Position numbers and translations under genes: made by a program | Source of the DNA: Guillardia theta CCMP2712 | Lineage: Eukaryota > Cryptophyceae > Pyrenomonadales > Geminigeraceae | Reading direction: 5' to 3' | Assembly: GCF_000315625.1 (NCBI RefSeq) | Contig: NW_005434663.1 | Span: 800,666-864,665 of the forward strand | Length of the DNA: 64,000 nt | The notes under the pieces: model-generated | What the model saw: only the letters and a program-made list of their open reading frames with translations | Database searches by the model: none | Told to the model about the DNA's origin: nothing | In this document: piece after piece, positions 30,301 through 42,354 of the stretch | Layout: every line of letters starts with the position of its first letter | Position numbering within the stretch: the stretch's first letter is position 1

Positions 30301-33300
30301 GCTGAAGGATCAGGAGACGAGGAGGAGGAGGAAAGGGGAAATTCTTCTCTTGCCTTTGCGGCAGGTCCATCTTTGGATTGAAATTCTTTTCGCACTCGTT
30401 CCCTCCATTGCAAACCCCGCAGGCATCCACCAGCAGCCCTGAGAAAGGAACCCCATCGCATCCTACGCACGCGTTCTGCCCTCCGCATACTCCACAGCGA
30501 TCCGGCACCTTCCCCGAGTTTGGTACCTGCCCTCTCAGTCACTTGAATTCTCCTCCTCTTCCTCCTCATCTTCTCCAACTCCTCTCCACTTCCTCCTCCA
30601 CCTCCTCTCCACCTCCTCCTGTCCTGCTCCAACTGCTTCTCTTCCTGTCCTCTCTTCCCTCGGTCCTCGCTCTCCCTCACTTACCTTGTCGCAACCCCAG
30701 CAGAGAGTTGAGTCTCCTCCGCACTCGCCGCAGACATCCATCGAAACGTTGCAAGCAGAGCTGGAGGACAAGATAGTTCCTGAAGCTGCGAACTCCGGGA
30801 GGCTGAAGAAGTCAGAGGAGGAGCAGTCCTTGACGTAGGAGGGGAACGGACAGACGCTGGCGCTGACGATAGGAGCGAGCGCCTCCTGCTTGCTCGCCCG
30901 GTTTATGAGGCTGAACTCAACGCGGAGCGTCTTGGCTCCAGAGCAGGAGCCGTCGCGGTAGCACATCTCGACATTGTCAGCTGGGAAGGTGGTGGACAGC
31001 GTGCCCGCAAACTGATCGAACGTCCCTGTCGCCGTCACCCTCTTCTGGTTCTCGAGCACGAAGGTGACGGGGAGGCTGACAGTGCTCTTGGTCATGGAGC
31101 CGTTGAGCTGCCTGACTAGCAGGCGGGTCCCGTGCATCGGAGGGAAGTTCAGCTGCAACTGCAAGCTGATCAGGTTCTTGCTAGCCTGGATTGTGTTCGC
31201 CTCCGTCACGTTGGCAGTCACCCACGCTGGCTGCTCCTCCCCCGTCATGACGCGCACAAACTTGGTGAGGGACTTGATTTGTATGCTGCCGAACCCGATC
31301 ATCTGCAGGTTGAACCCGGAGAACGTCGGGGCTGAGTTGATCAGCTTGAACGAGATCGTCAGGTTCGGCTGCTGCACACACGACTGGACGGTGACCTCGA
31401 CCTCTCGCGAGAACGAGGATGCCGTCAACCTTCCACCCGCAAACACGGAGGGTGCGCACGAGTCGCTGAACGCCGAGCACTGAGGGGCGGAGTGGACGGG
31501 GAAGCTGTTGGAGGGAGGAGTCAGCGAGTCCGGGAACCCTGCGAAGCGGATGGAGGTGCCGAGAGGAGGGGCCGAAGCCGGCGACCCCGCCATGACGACG
31601 CTGAAGGTGATGGTGATGATGTTGACAGCGTCGTAGACCCGCGTTGACCCGCGGATGTCAAAGTCAACGGAGAACTCCGAGCTCGTTGACAAGTTGAAGA
31701 ACAGGGAGGACATGGGGATGGGGCTGCTGAAGCTTGACCGGGTGACCGGGAGCAGGACAGAGCTCTTTGACTGGTCATCGATGAGCAGCCAGTCCTTCCT
31801 GTTCCTGCTGCCGTACAACCTCCACCGTACCACGTCGCGGCCATTGCAGTCGTTGGCCGTCCCCACCTGGTACGAGTCCACCGGCACGTCGTACCCGAAG
31901 TCGAAGACCACCGGGCAGCTGTCCATCTGAAGGAGCTTGGAGAAGAGATCTCCGTCCGACAGGTAGACTGAGGACTCTGAGGCAGGATAGGTCCCATACT
32001 TGCTCGCTGATACGACCGACAGCCTCGTTGACCGGTAGTAGAAGGCAAACTCGCTCAGGGAGTAGGTCGTGGAGGAGATGCTCCCCACTGCGACAGGAAA
32101 GAGCGCGTAGTACCTGAAGGCCGTGCACTGGGAGTGCTGGAGAGGAGGGATGGGAACCCAAGACTGTGGAGGGCAAGAGGAGGAGGGCAGTGAAGGGTTG
32201 GTGGAGCAGTACTTGACCACATTGTCAGTGATCGCCTTCGCCTCCGGTGCCGGGCATGTCTGCATGTTGCTCGGTAGCGCTCCATCTGTCGCCATAGCGC
32301 GGATTGAAGGCGACACAAGGAAAGGACTGTTTGGCTTCCCAGGGACGACGACGACGGCAGTCAGAGTCTCGATCCGGTTGGCGATACTGCAACCCGAGCT
32401 CGTCGAGCTAAGGGTTATCTTGTCTCCGTCCGAGTAGATGTTCCCAACATCATTCGCCACTGATACAGCATCGCCCTTGGGCTCTACAATTGGAGAGCCC
32501 TGGAAGCTGTAGAAGATAGTTGTCCCATTGATCGTCTCTTCCGTCTCTATCGTGATGTTCACCGACAGCCCAAACTCGCAGAAAGGATCAGTAGGACGGC
32601 AGGAGAAGGGATACCCCGACTGGAACGACAGCCGTGGCGGCTTCGCTGCATACCGACACGTCGCTCCGCTCTGAAACTTCCCACGAAACCACTCGCACTG
32701 CTGGTTCCAGGTACCGTCGTCGGCGCTGGTCCTGGTGAAAACACAGTCGTCCCGTGGAACACACTGAGGCTTCAGGAGTCCTGCCCCGGGGACGAACTGG
32801 TAGCCATCGAAGCATTTCAGTGCTAGAGAGGAAGGGAAGAACATCTCGTCTATGCCGTTCACCACTAGTGAGACGTTCAATGCCGGGAGCCACTTGTTCA
32901 GCAAGTCCGGTATCCCTTTAGAGTAGATGTCTGGTTTCGCAACGCTCTGGGTGCAACATGGTCCAAACGCGTCGTTGGTGACCCAACCTGCTCCGAGATA
33001 GGAAGAAGGAGGAGTGACGCACGTCCTACAGTACAGCCCGCAAGATACAGGCTTGCAGCCGAAGGAAGCTGGCTGGTGTGGGGAGTAAAACCCAGAATCC
33101 AGGCAGGTGGCGTAGGCGGAGAAACCCTTGGAGTCATTCCTCTCGTACCCGCTGTTACAGGTGATGGGTACCACGTCAGCATACTCAGCCTTGAGGACCT
33201 CAGGAGCAGAGTTCGCCGGGGCGTTGGGGTACTTGCCGCACTTGATCTTTTCAAGACATGTCTGGTTGAACTCTGGGAACTCCACACACGTGTAGCCGCG

Positions 33301-33570
33301 AGTCGGGATCTTACAGCTGAGGGGGTCATGGGGGAGGTACTGTCCGAAGATCATCTCGACTAGACACCCACTGACGTAGGGATAGGCCGTGTAGTTGCAC
33401 ACATGGACAGGAGAAAGGGTCCCATTTTCGCAGCGTTGCTCAGCGGTGGCGCGGAGATGGTAGGAGTGAGTGGGTCGGTACGTGAGCGATGCTGCTGCAG
33501 GAGTGATGAAAGGGAGGGCAAGGAGGAGGAGGAGGAGGAGGAGGAGGAGGTGAGAGGCGACGCGCTGCAT
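27358..33570 (-). CDS. Large secreted cysteine-rich sushi-type protein, interrupted by assembly gap
   Basis: Exon 1 (33570-30685) encodes 962 residues. The signal peptide MQRVASHLLLLLLLLLLALP is followed by Cys-rich sushi/CCP-like modules (CGKYPNAPANSAPEVLKAEY), Ser/Thr-rich beta domains with many N-glycosylation sites, and a VCGECGGDSTLCWGCDK end. Exon 2 (30526-30354) continues DRCGVCGGQNACVGCDGVP and VDACGVCNGGNEC. Exon 3 (30100-30001), exon 4 (29912-29817, ISPLSVDIISIKNFLG, resembling the SEA-like beta hairpins common in algal surface proteins) and exon 5 (29605-29447) fit in phase. Exon 28594-28535 lies beyond the N gap. Later exons run through GGA-repeat introns to a proposed stop at 27358; that end is uncertain. 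The intron 30101-30353 would use a GC donor. Likely cell-surface protein; ligand unknown. Confidence 0.65.
28628..29325. other. Assembly gap (698 N)
   Basis: Run of N flanked on both sides by CTC/GGA microsatellite, inside an intron or exon of the minus-strand sushi gene. Reading frames across it are meaningless. Confidence 0.98.
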
Positions 33571-34098
33571 TGCGCACTATCTCATTCGATGACGGCCATT
33601 CCTGCACAGAAGTCCTTTCACATGCTTGACTTTTTGTTTTGATTTTTTATTCTTTTTTTATTTTACAGGAAACAAAGAGAGCAGTTACGCCGTCAGGATG
33701 GCGTTCGGTCGCGGAGGCAGCGCCATGGTGAGATGAGGAGGCGGGGAGGAGGAAGGGGAGGGGAGAGAGGAGGAGGAAGGAGATGGGAGAGGGAGGGAGC
33801 GAGGAGGGACAGCAGGGAGCTGGAAGCGGGGAGCGGAGAGGGGGGGCAGCGAGTAGCAATGAAGCAGGAAAATGTACGCTGAGGCAAAGAAGACTCAGGA
33901 CGTGGAGAACGGAGGCATCGGAGAGGAGGATGGAGCATGGGAAAAAAGGCAGTGTTCATCAAGGAGGAGGGTGTGGGGAGGGAGAGGATGCAGGGAGGAA
34001 GGTGAAGGAGGATGAGGGTTGAGATCTTGGAGGAGTCACATGAAGGAGGCTGCACTTGTTCCGCCCCCGCCTGACTCGTTGCGTCAAAGTTGCAGGCC
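33571..34098. other. Intergenic, purine-rich, no gene seen
   Basis: Between divergent genes. 33720-34010 is almost pure GGA/GAG on the + strand, producing long artefactual ORFs. T-rich stretch at 33635-33665. Confidence 0.4.
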
Positions 34099-34509
34099 AT
34101 GTCCGGCAGGCCGAAAGTGAAGGTGATCGATCCCAGCATCGTGCCTGCTGCTCGTAAGGGTCTATCCTCACCATGGGCAGAGGTTGAACAGCGTCGCCTT
34201 TAGTTTCGCCTGACACATGTTTGTGGTCCAGTGCGACAGGAAAGGTCCCTTCACAACTGAGTACTCGGAGAACTTCTTTGTGCGTCTGTCTTGTCTTGCT
34301 TGCTCAGGAGCTCCTGACATGCTGAAAGCTGCTCGTAAGAGACGACGACGATGAGCCGTCCAAGATTCAAATCTCTCAACTCCTCAACCGACCGGCGAGC
34401 TCGCTCTCGATGGATTCGTTGTTGGTGGAGCCCAACAAGGAGGAAGACATCGGTGATGATGTTGTTTCTTCTCGTTTGAGTGCAATAGTTGTTGGTGGCG
34501 GTGGTGAAT

Positions 34510-34607
<98 letters not shown>

Positions 34608-36143
34608 ATGTCTCCGATGTTCTTGTTGTTTCTCGTTCTCATGACGAGCATCACAACAGACGAGTCACCGTACGCTGCTGAGCCGGTGAGGGCAATAATC
34701 AAGGACGTACATCCCACGGTACCCGAGGACCCAGTCGTTGCGGCGATCATTCAGTCAGCGGACCAGCATCGGACTAAGAAAGAGAAACCCACACTGAAGA
34801 ATCGCATCTCAGAGGTGACTGGTCACACCAAGAAGATGGAAGAAAACCTCGGAAGGAATGAGCAGAGGGGTTTCTTGCCTCAGAACGGAAGCTCTCGCCA
34901 TACGAAGCTGTCTGCCGGAAAGATTAAGACAGGTCAAGAGATGCTTGTTTCTCTCCACCATCTCAACTCCTGTCGTGCTTGCTCGCAGGCAAGGTTGAAG
35001 TCATGGAAGGAGACATTGGAACCTGGGTGCCGTTTGCTGAGGGCAAGTGGTACGAGAGGAAAGACAAGAGGTTCTCAGAAGAAATGAGGAGGTTGGGACC
35101 GTCAGTTTTCCTTCTGGTCTGATGGCTGTGAAGGTACATGTCTGGAATCCACCACATCAGCAGTCACAGGCCAACAAACATGCACGCGAGGTTTGAGACG
35201 ACGACGCAAGGTGGGAGGAGGTGAAGGAGGTAGGACAGGAGTGATGGAGTGGTTGGCAGGGAAAGCTGGACAGGACGTGAGGAAGTCTTCAGTGTCGAGG
35301 CGTGAGGAGAAGAAAGGCTCTAGAGCAGTGAGTGCGAGGGCGGCAGCTCGGCAGTCCCGACCGACCTCGGCTCCTCCCAGTCATGGTTACAAGAATGTCC
35401 ACGACAAGATCAAGAGGCTGGCGGAGAAAGATGTGCAGACCTTGATAGTCGGCGAAATGGGCTCGGTGCAACGAGAGGACAAGGACGATGGCAAGGTGGT
35501 GGTGGAGGAAGAGGAGGAGGAGAGGGTGAAGGAGAAGGAGCCCCTGAATGGTGGTAGAGGCGCAGTGGAGCGAGCTAGAGTGAACAAGCAGACCGTCGCT
35601 TCGCTTCTGTCTCACAGCAAGAAGGAGGAAAACCATGAGACGTCCAAGGCTCAGAAGGACAACAAACAGCCCAGCGAGAGTCCGGAGCAAGACTGGATTC
35701 TTGTGTCCCACGACGATGTTGATGAGCGAGGAGGAGCAGGGGAGTCAGCAGGCGGAGAAGGAGAAAGAGCAGGAGGGAGCTGGCGGCCTTCGTCTCCTGC
35801 CGCCGCTGCGTGCATGCTGAGAGGAGGCCCCCCTCCCGGTTACAGGTTGTTCGCTCCCGGCGTTACCGCGTGGAAGAATCCGAAGAATTATTTCGGCCTT
35901 CCGCTCACCGCCTTGCAGGTAGAGGAGGAGGAGGAGGAGGAGGAGGAGAGGGAAGGAAATGGAGTGGAAACTGGGAGGGGAAGGAGAGGGAGCAAGGAGA
36001 GAGGCGTTGAGTCGAGGACTAGAGAGGAGGAGGAGGAAGCTAGTGTCGGAGGAGAGAGGGAAAGCGTTTGTCGTCGTGCTGAAGTTTTCTTGGCAGAGGA
36101 TCACAGCGGCCGGAAAGAAGTCAACTTCGATACATCAAGGTAG
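34099..36143 (+). CDS. Acidic low-complexity protein of unknown function, multi-exon
   Basis: Start and joins are tentative. ATG 34099 begins MSGRPKVKVIDPSIVPAAR before a GTAAGG donor. A long ORF from 34410 includes MDSLLVEPNKEED, about 33 Asp encoded by a GAT run, and a basic segment TLKNRISEVTGHTKK. Another exon from about 34990 reads VEVMEGDIGTWVPFAEGKWY. From about 35240 to the TAG at 36143 the frame encodes MEWLAGKAGQDVRKSSVS, HDKIKRLAEKDVQTLIVGEM, QDWILVSHDDVDE and GYRLFAPGVTAWKNPKNYFG. A Glu-rich run near 35920-35950 could be intron instead. No domain recognised. Confidence 0.4.
34510..34607. repeat. (GAT)n trinucleotide run
   Basis: About 32 GAT units. In the + frame this is poly-aspartate. 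Confidence 0.9.
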
Positions 36144-36185
36144 GAGGAAGAGAAGAAGATGGACGGGAGTTTGGACAGAAGAGGA

Positions 36186-36230
36186 TCAGTGGAGGAGAGA
36201 GGATGAGGAGGAGGAAGAAGAGACAAGCCT

Positions 36231-36266
<36 letters not shown>

Positions 36267-37096
36267 GGAGCATGTGGAGGACGTAGGAGAGAAGAATCTT
36301 TGATGTCCGTCCTGCAGGAAGTCCCGGAGTCCGACGATCTCATGGGGAGAGGCCGCAGTCTGCTCCTCTTCATCGCACGTCTCAAGATTTCCCGTTGAAG
36401 ACAGGAGTGTAAGGAAGGAGGAGAGGAGAGGAGAGGAGAGGAGAGGAGAGGAGAGGAGAGGAGAGGAGAGGAGAGGAGAGGAGTCTGAAGGGTAGACCTG
36501 AGTGATAGGAGTAATGTGAGATCCATCCAGTCGTACTCTACAAACACCTCTCTTCTCATTTGTTCGGAGCATCCGCTGCGCAGTTGTCAGTATACTCCTC
36601 CTCCTCCTCTCCTCTTCTTCTCTTCTTCTCTCCCCTTTCTCCTTCTGACTTGCTCCTCCTCTCCTGTTCTTGTTCCTTCCTCCTCTTCTCCTCTCCTCCT
36701 CTTTCTGACCTCAACGATGTCGCTCTCATCCAGTGTATCGTCCGAGAAGCTCACAATGAGGGTCTTGCGAATCTGAGGCTGATGAATTAGACAAAATTGA
36801 GGAGGAGAAGGCAGGAGGGAGGAGGCAGGAGGCAGGAGGGGAGGCACAGGAAACAGGAGGGAGGGAGAAGGAGGAGGAGGAGAAGAGAGGAAGGAGATTG
36901 AGCTGCGAACAACATGGAGAACGAAGAGAGGTGTTGGAAAGAGGGAGGAGGGGAGGGGGAGAAGGAGGGTGCACCGAGTAGGAGGACTGAAGGAAATCAT
37001 TCAGATCGGGAGGGTAAGGAGTGAATTCGTTGGTTCCATCAGCAATTCTTTCAATGAGATCTGGAATCTGAAAGGCATGTCAGGAACTTCTCTGCC

Positions 37097-37156
<60 letters not shown>

Positions 37157-38574
37157 GCTGCTGCTCCTACTCCTCCTCCTCCTCCTCCCTTTCTCTGAAC
37201 CTTGTCCTCTCACAACTGTCACTCTGTCTCCCTTTCTCTCCCCCTTCCCCCGCCATGCTCCTCTCCTCTCCCTTGCACCGACCTGCTGCACAATCTTTGA
37301 CCCTTGCCTTATCAGAGGCAGAACTTCGCGCTCGACGGCAAGCGGGGAAAGAGGAGAGGAAGCGAAACTCTTGACAATGTCATCCGTCTGAAGGACACAA
37401 GAAGTGATCAGTGGGAACAAAATCAGACAACAACATCGGAGTGACAGCGACGTTGTGATGTTACGTGGTAGTCTCACGTAACATAAAATGAGACCACCAT
37501 GTAACATAACACAACATAACATCACAACTGTCAATCTTCAGAGCATCATCACATAGGACTCTCCTTGACATCGTCTCACCTGCTTGACAAGATCGAGGAA
37601 ACCATTTCTCATCTCCTGCAGGACATGTTGAGGTGAAGGAATACGCAAGGAGCACAATCACTTCAGCTTGAGGGTTGGGATCGACAATCATCTTCGAGAA
37701 CGGCATGACCAGTTCTTCGAGCTGCGTATCATCACAATCAATAGGAAATTCCTCTTCCTCCTCTTCCTCCTCTTAGCAGCTCTCCCACCTCCTCTGCTCC
37801 TGCTCCTTCTTGCCACTCTCCTTCTCCTCCTCGTTCCCTCCTCCTCCTACCTCCTCTTACCTGTGGGATCGAGTCTTTCGCGGGCTTGTTGTTCCAGGAG
37901 ACCAGCACCAGAGAGTCTCTCTTCCATTCCTCGGCGAACATAGTCGACAGGATCATCTGCAAGAGTGCCCCGCACGAGTGCCCGACGGCATGAACAGGGA
38001 GGGAGGGGAACTTCCCCCTGACCTCCTCCACCGCCTCCTCGCTCCTCCTCAACAACTTTGCGCATACATCCACGTAGTTGAACTCAAGCTCGAAAGGAGT
38101 CGTGACTACGACTAGCCCCTTGCTCGACATCTCTTCCAGCATGTACTTGTACGACAGGTGCGGCGCTGCCCCCACGAACGCTCCACCCAGGAAGTGCACG
38201 ATCGCCTTGCTCCTCACCCCCTGAGGAGGCTCAAGCACGAAGCTTCCTCCTACCCGCCTCCACCTCCCCGTCAACCCGAAGTCGTCGGTGTTGAAGAAGG
38301 GGAGGGGAAGGCGAGGAGTCGTGAAGGAGGAGCGACCCACCTCCTCGTCCTCGTTCATCTTCAGCGAGACCTTGCTGGCTCTCTCCTTCGCTTCCTCCAC
38401 CAGCACCCTGATGTTGTCTTCTTGCAGCATGCTGGCTCGGAGCGAAACTAAGGTAGCTCGGCCTTGCCTGAGACCGTTCACCTTCCATGGTTGCAGAGGG
38501 GGAGAGAAGGACTGGACGAGAGGAGAAACGCTCACGAAGACGCTGATGAGTTGAAAGAGAGGTTTGACGTTCAT
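36186..38574 (-). CDS. DUF1350 alpha/beta-hydrolase-like protein, plastid-targeted
   Basis: Exon 1 is 38574-37861 (238 codons). The start MNVKPLFQLISVFVSVSPLV is a signal peptide ending VQS before FSPPLQPW, the Phe-led plastid transit start. The mature part matches the DUF1350 family (plastid and cyanobacterial proteins): VHFLGGAFVGAAPHLSYKYM, VVVTTPFELEFNYVDV, the nucleophile-elbow-like VGHSCGALL, and SWNNKPAKDSIPQ. Downstream exons fit the family: LEELVMPFSKMIVDPNPQAE (about 37720), EMRNGFLDLVKQ (37590), TDDIVKSFASSPLSPL (37390), IPDLIERIADGTNEFTPYPP (37075), PQIRKTLIVSFSDDTLDESD (36780), LDGSHITPITQ (36500) and HEIVGLRDFLQDG (36340). The proposed stop is at 36186. Introns contain CTG, CTC and GGAGA repeats. 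The serine in GHSCG suggests hydrolase activity, but the family's substrate is unknown. Confidence 0.8.
36417..36485. repeat. (GGAGA)n pentanucleotide repeat
   Basis: About a dozen pentamers, in an intron of the DUF1350 gene. Confidence 0.9.
37099..37190. repeat. (CTG)n then (CTC)n microsatellite
   Basis: About 20 CTG units, then CTC units, in an intron of the minus-strand DUF1350 gene. Confidence 0.85.
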
Positions 38575-38639
38575 GTTGGCAGAGGAAGTACTTGACGAGA
38601 ACAAATGAAGATCCAAGAAGACTCGGCTATTGGCTCATG

Positions 38640-39519
38640 GTTGAATCGCAACCAAAATCGTCGGAACAAGACCTGTCGAGGAGATATAAGTATTCCTCTT
38701 GAAGTCGAACAATGATCTCTCTTCATCACGGCAATCTTTAACTTCGGGGTCCTACTCTCACTCTGAGATCCCTTCCCTGGAGCCTCGCTCCACAAACCAG
38801 ACCTGCACGTAGATAGACGTGCACCTACCTCTGGTTGTAATCTTTGAACTCATTCCCATTCCTGATATCAAACCACTCTTTCGCTCTCTTCTCATGCTAA
38901 ATCTACCATCTTCTCCACTAACCTCTCTCTCCTCCTCTCTCCTCTCCTCTCTCTCCTTGTCTCTCATCTCCTCTCCTCTCCTCTCCTATCTCCCTATCTC
39001 CTCTCCTCTCCTCTCCTATCCTATCCTATCCTATCTCCCTATCTCCTCTCCTCTCCTCTCCTATCCTATCCTATCCTATCTCCCTATCTCCTCTCCTCTC
39101 CTCTCCTATCCTATCCTATCCTATCTCCCTATCTCCTCTCCTCTCTCTCTTCCTCTCTCCTCTCCTCTCCTCTCCTCTCTTCGTTCACATCAAACAAACT
39201 CTCTTTCGCACTCCCATCTGTTTATGAGTACGCCATCACCACCCTACCCATTACGCAAGAGAAAATGAAAGGGTGGGGTGGTAGATGAGACTCAGAGAAG
39301 GATAGTGAGGGAGCGAGAAATGGAGAAGAGGGACAGAGAGGAGGAGAGGAGGAGAGGAGAGGGCAGATGAGAAGAGGTGAAGGAGTGAGGAGTAGAAAAG
39401 AAGAGAAGGAGAAGAGCAGAAGAGGAGGGGAGATCTAGAAGGAGCAGACTGAAGATTGAAGAGAATGAGGGAACAGATGCAACTTGTGAGATGAGGGAGA
39501 AACGTTTCAAAGGTATTGC
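38640..39519. other. Divergent intergenic region with minisatellite
   Basis: Promoter region for the DUF1350 gene (minus) and HA-domain gene (plus). Dominated by CT-rich repeats; no coding sequence supported. ORFs such as the one at 38819-39268 are repeat artefacts. Confidence 0.5.
38980..39180. repeat. 45-bp minisatellite of nested pentamers
   Basis: CTATCTCCCT recurs at 39031, 39076 and 39121 (period 45), with CTCTC and CTATC pentamer blocks between. Confidence 0.85.
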
Positions 39520-41626
39520 ATGCGAATGGTGAGAATGAACCAAGTACTTTCCTCCCTCTTGTTGGTGTTGATGCTTTCAGACTCGTCAGTGTCATTTGTT
39601 TCTTTCCATCCTGTCCAATTGAAGGTCTCTCCATGGAACTTGTGTGGAAGACATTTCAAATCAGATATCTTCCCTGCATCGCAACATTCCCTGCTTTCAC
39701 TCTGCATGCGCTCGGGGCGTGATAGCACGAGATGGTATGAAATGCTTCAACATCTCAAGGAGCACAAGAGAAAGCACGGTCACTTCACGATACAGACTGA
39801 CGACGAGGAGAGTCTGAAGCTCAGGAACTGGATCTTTCGTCAGAGGCATAAATATAGGATCAACATGCTGAGTGAAGAGCGGAGGGAGGAGCTTGCTGTG
39901 ATCGACTTTCCGTTTCATGATGAGCGGTTTGAATGGAACAAAAACTTCAACATGTCAAAGACTGTGTCAGCAACGTGCCAGAAGGCGTTGACCCGTTCGA
40001 AGAGAACATGCTGCCGAGCGAGCTCCTGGAGTTTGTGCAGGAGCAAGTGAGAACATGGGACAAGCTATCGCCCCATCAGAGGCAGAAGTTGAAGAGTCTT
40101 GGGCTTCACTTCTACAAGCTGCTCTCCAAAGATCACGTGGAGGGGAGGGGAAAGGAGGGGTCAAGGAATCTCAGCTTCGATGAGGGGCTGGCAAAGATGA
40201 TGCTTGCTCTGAATGGTTCCATGGTGAATGAAGAAGCCGTAGCGAAAATATGCCAGGCCGACCCCGTGCTGGAAGATTGGTTCCGGGTTGTTCGACAAAG
40301 TTGGAAGAAGGGGACTTTGCTTCCAAGAAGGCTTCAGGTGCTGCTTGACATGGGCCTTGAGCTGGAGTCAGAGACAGATAAAGGGTGGGCGAAGATGTAT
40401 CAACTCTGGAGAAACGCAAAGACGGGGAATGTTTCGTCGCAGTCGCGAAAGAAGAAGATTTGCGCATGGAGGAGTTTGCAGCGGAGAATGTACTATGTCA
40501 ATCAGATCAACCCAGTTCGACTCGGCCTGCTGCAAGCAGAGGACTTCGACTTCGAGCTCAAAGACTCGGAGTTCGATGAGATGGTGAGAAAACTCAGAGT
40601 TCCATCTTCCACATTCATCGCGTCGATGACACGGTCGTAGGTAGAGAAGTTTGTGATGTCTCAGCAGGAGCAGGAGGAGGGGAGATCTAAGATGGACACG
40701 TCGGTGGCTCTTTGGTTCTACGAGCAGAGGGTTCGGAACATCGCCGGGAATTTGACAGCTGAAGAGAGGTTGCGGCTGGAAAGCATCGACTTTCCTTTTC
40801 TTAACGACAGAAGGTTCAGACGCTGCTCTTCACGTGCTCTCCACTTCAGTTCCTCCCCTCACCCCAACTCCCCCCTGCCTGTCTCTGCTGCTCACTTCCA
40901 TCGCACAGGGAGTGGGCCCTGGAGGAGCTCAGCAAGAGCGAGAGGAAGGAGGTGGACAAGGGGTGGATGAAGAGGTTTGAGTCGCTCAAGGCCTTCAAGG
41001 CAATCCATGGGCACACCAAGGTACCGCAGCAGTGGGACGACGACCCCATCCTCTTCAGCTGGGTCTTCCGGCAGAGGAAGAGCATGCTGGCTGGGACCTT
41101 GAGCCCAGTCAAGCGAGAGCTGCTCGAGAGCATCCAGTTTGCGGATGAGGAGAACTACTTTGACACCTTGTGGGAAGAGCAGTTCGAAAAGCTCGTTGCC
41201 TTCAAGGAAAAGTTTGGCCACACCCGTGTCCCTCAACTGCAATCCAGCCTCGGCCGATGGGTACATGAGCAGGTGAGAGGGGAGGGGGAAAGGAGGAGGG
41301 GTCAAGAAGCCTTGGGAAGGTGGAGGAACGGAGGTGCGAGGGTGTGTGTGGCGAAGCAGAGCGGAGGGAAGGAGGGGAGCAGTGGAATGTGACGGCATAG
41401 ACAGAGGAAGAGGGGAAAGGCGAAGAAACTCTCCAACGAGAGGATTAAAAAGCTCAACGGCAAGTCAACTTGTTCCTCCGTCTTCATGCAACTGATCTTG
41501 TCGCTGTCAGAGCTGGACTTCTGCTGGGATGCCAGGGGGTGAGACTCTTGCTTCTTCCTACTGCAGCGACTGACTGAGTCGAATTTCAGGGGTTGGTACC
41601 AGTGGCTGGGCCCGGAGGTGCAATGA
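39520..41626 (+). CDS. Helicase-associated (HA) domain repeat protein, plastid-type leader
   Basis: Exons: 39520-40583 (with one frame break), 40641-40813, 40909-41272, 41405-41459, 41511-41538, 41590-41626. The N-terminus MRMVRMNQVLSSLLLVLMLS forms a signal peptide followed by SFVSFHP, a plastid-type pre-sequence. The rest is five or six copies of the helicase-associated domain pattern (W-x3-L...F/Y-K-x3-G-H-x-x-V-P...L-x-x-W-x-x-x-Q-R...L-S-x-x-R-x-x-x-L-x-x-(I/L)-x-F). Examples are HLKEHKRKHGHFTI, NWIFRQRHKYR, AFKAIHGHTKVPQQW, SWVFRQRKSML and AFKEKFGHTRVPQLQ. There is no helicase core. The frame breaks inside an A5 run at 39940-39944, before LQHVKDCVSNV. Intron 41460-41510 starts GCAAGT, a GC-AG intron. 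HA domains are common in stramenopile and cryptophyte proteins and may bind nucleic acid. Confidence 0.75.
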
Positions 41627-41639
41627 GATTCGGAAGGTT

Positions 41640-42240
41640 CAGAGGGAAGACTTCTTGTCGACGATGCCTCCAGTGAACAACTTGAGAAGTCCTGCGAGCA
41701 TTTCAAATCTCGTCGCTGATCAGGAAGAAAGAAACCGTTGGGGCCAAACGAGTCCTCGAAAATGTGCCATTCCTCTCCCTTCCACAGCACCTGAATACCT
41801 CGCACGGTTATGAAATCGATGATAGTGAAAGCAGTGGGATGGCAGGAGCAGGGGCTGAGGCTGGGGTTGGGGCAGGGGCAACAGCAGGGGCGGGGGCACG
41901 GGCACGTTCTGTCAAACCTTTCTCTCTGCATACTTGACTTGGACCTCGTCGGGGCTGAGGAAAAGTGGTGTGAAGGTAGAGAAAAGGAAGGAAGCTGACC
42001 TTAGAATCTTCTTGCCGATCATCCAAGGATGTAAAGCATTGTCTGAGGGAGCATGACTATTCCAAACACGAGGAGAGGAACAGTACCGATCACCCATGCT
42101 TGCTTCCTGCCAACAGCAAAACGGCAAAGAAAGAGAGAATGAGACGACCTCGACCAGTTCCAAGAGAGTTGTTTCACCCGCTGATGCGACCATGGCAGCC
42201 CTCGAGGCTCAGGTACTTGATAGCCTTGCAGAAGCATCAG
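41640..42240 (-). CDS. Possible small multi-exon gene, poorly resolved
   Basis: Coding-like minus-strand stretches include ITVRGIQVLWKGEEWHIFED (about 41810-41755) and, about 42175-42020, a hydrophobic segment WVIGTVPLLVFGIVMLPQTM that would make a membrane helix. A second frame over the same bases (MGDRYCSSPRVWNSH) is also open, and the 44-nt intron near 42132-42175 fits both. Start, stop and product are unresolved. Confidence 0.3.
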
Positions 42241-42354
42241 CGCTGTTTGCGGACGAGGGGTGGGCTACCTCTTCACGATCCCCCTTGTCCACCAGCGAGT
42301 CCACAAGATCCTTAACGGGAGCATAGTCAAGCTTTGCTCGTCTTCCCTCTTACC

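Noticed and set aside
38980-39180. Possible CRISPR-like array at the 45-bp repeats
   Set aside because: There are no unique spacers: the whole unit is simple nested pentamers, a minisatellite in a nuclear genome.
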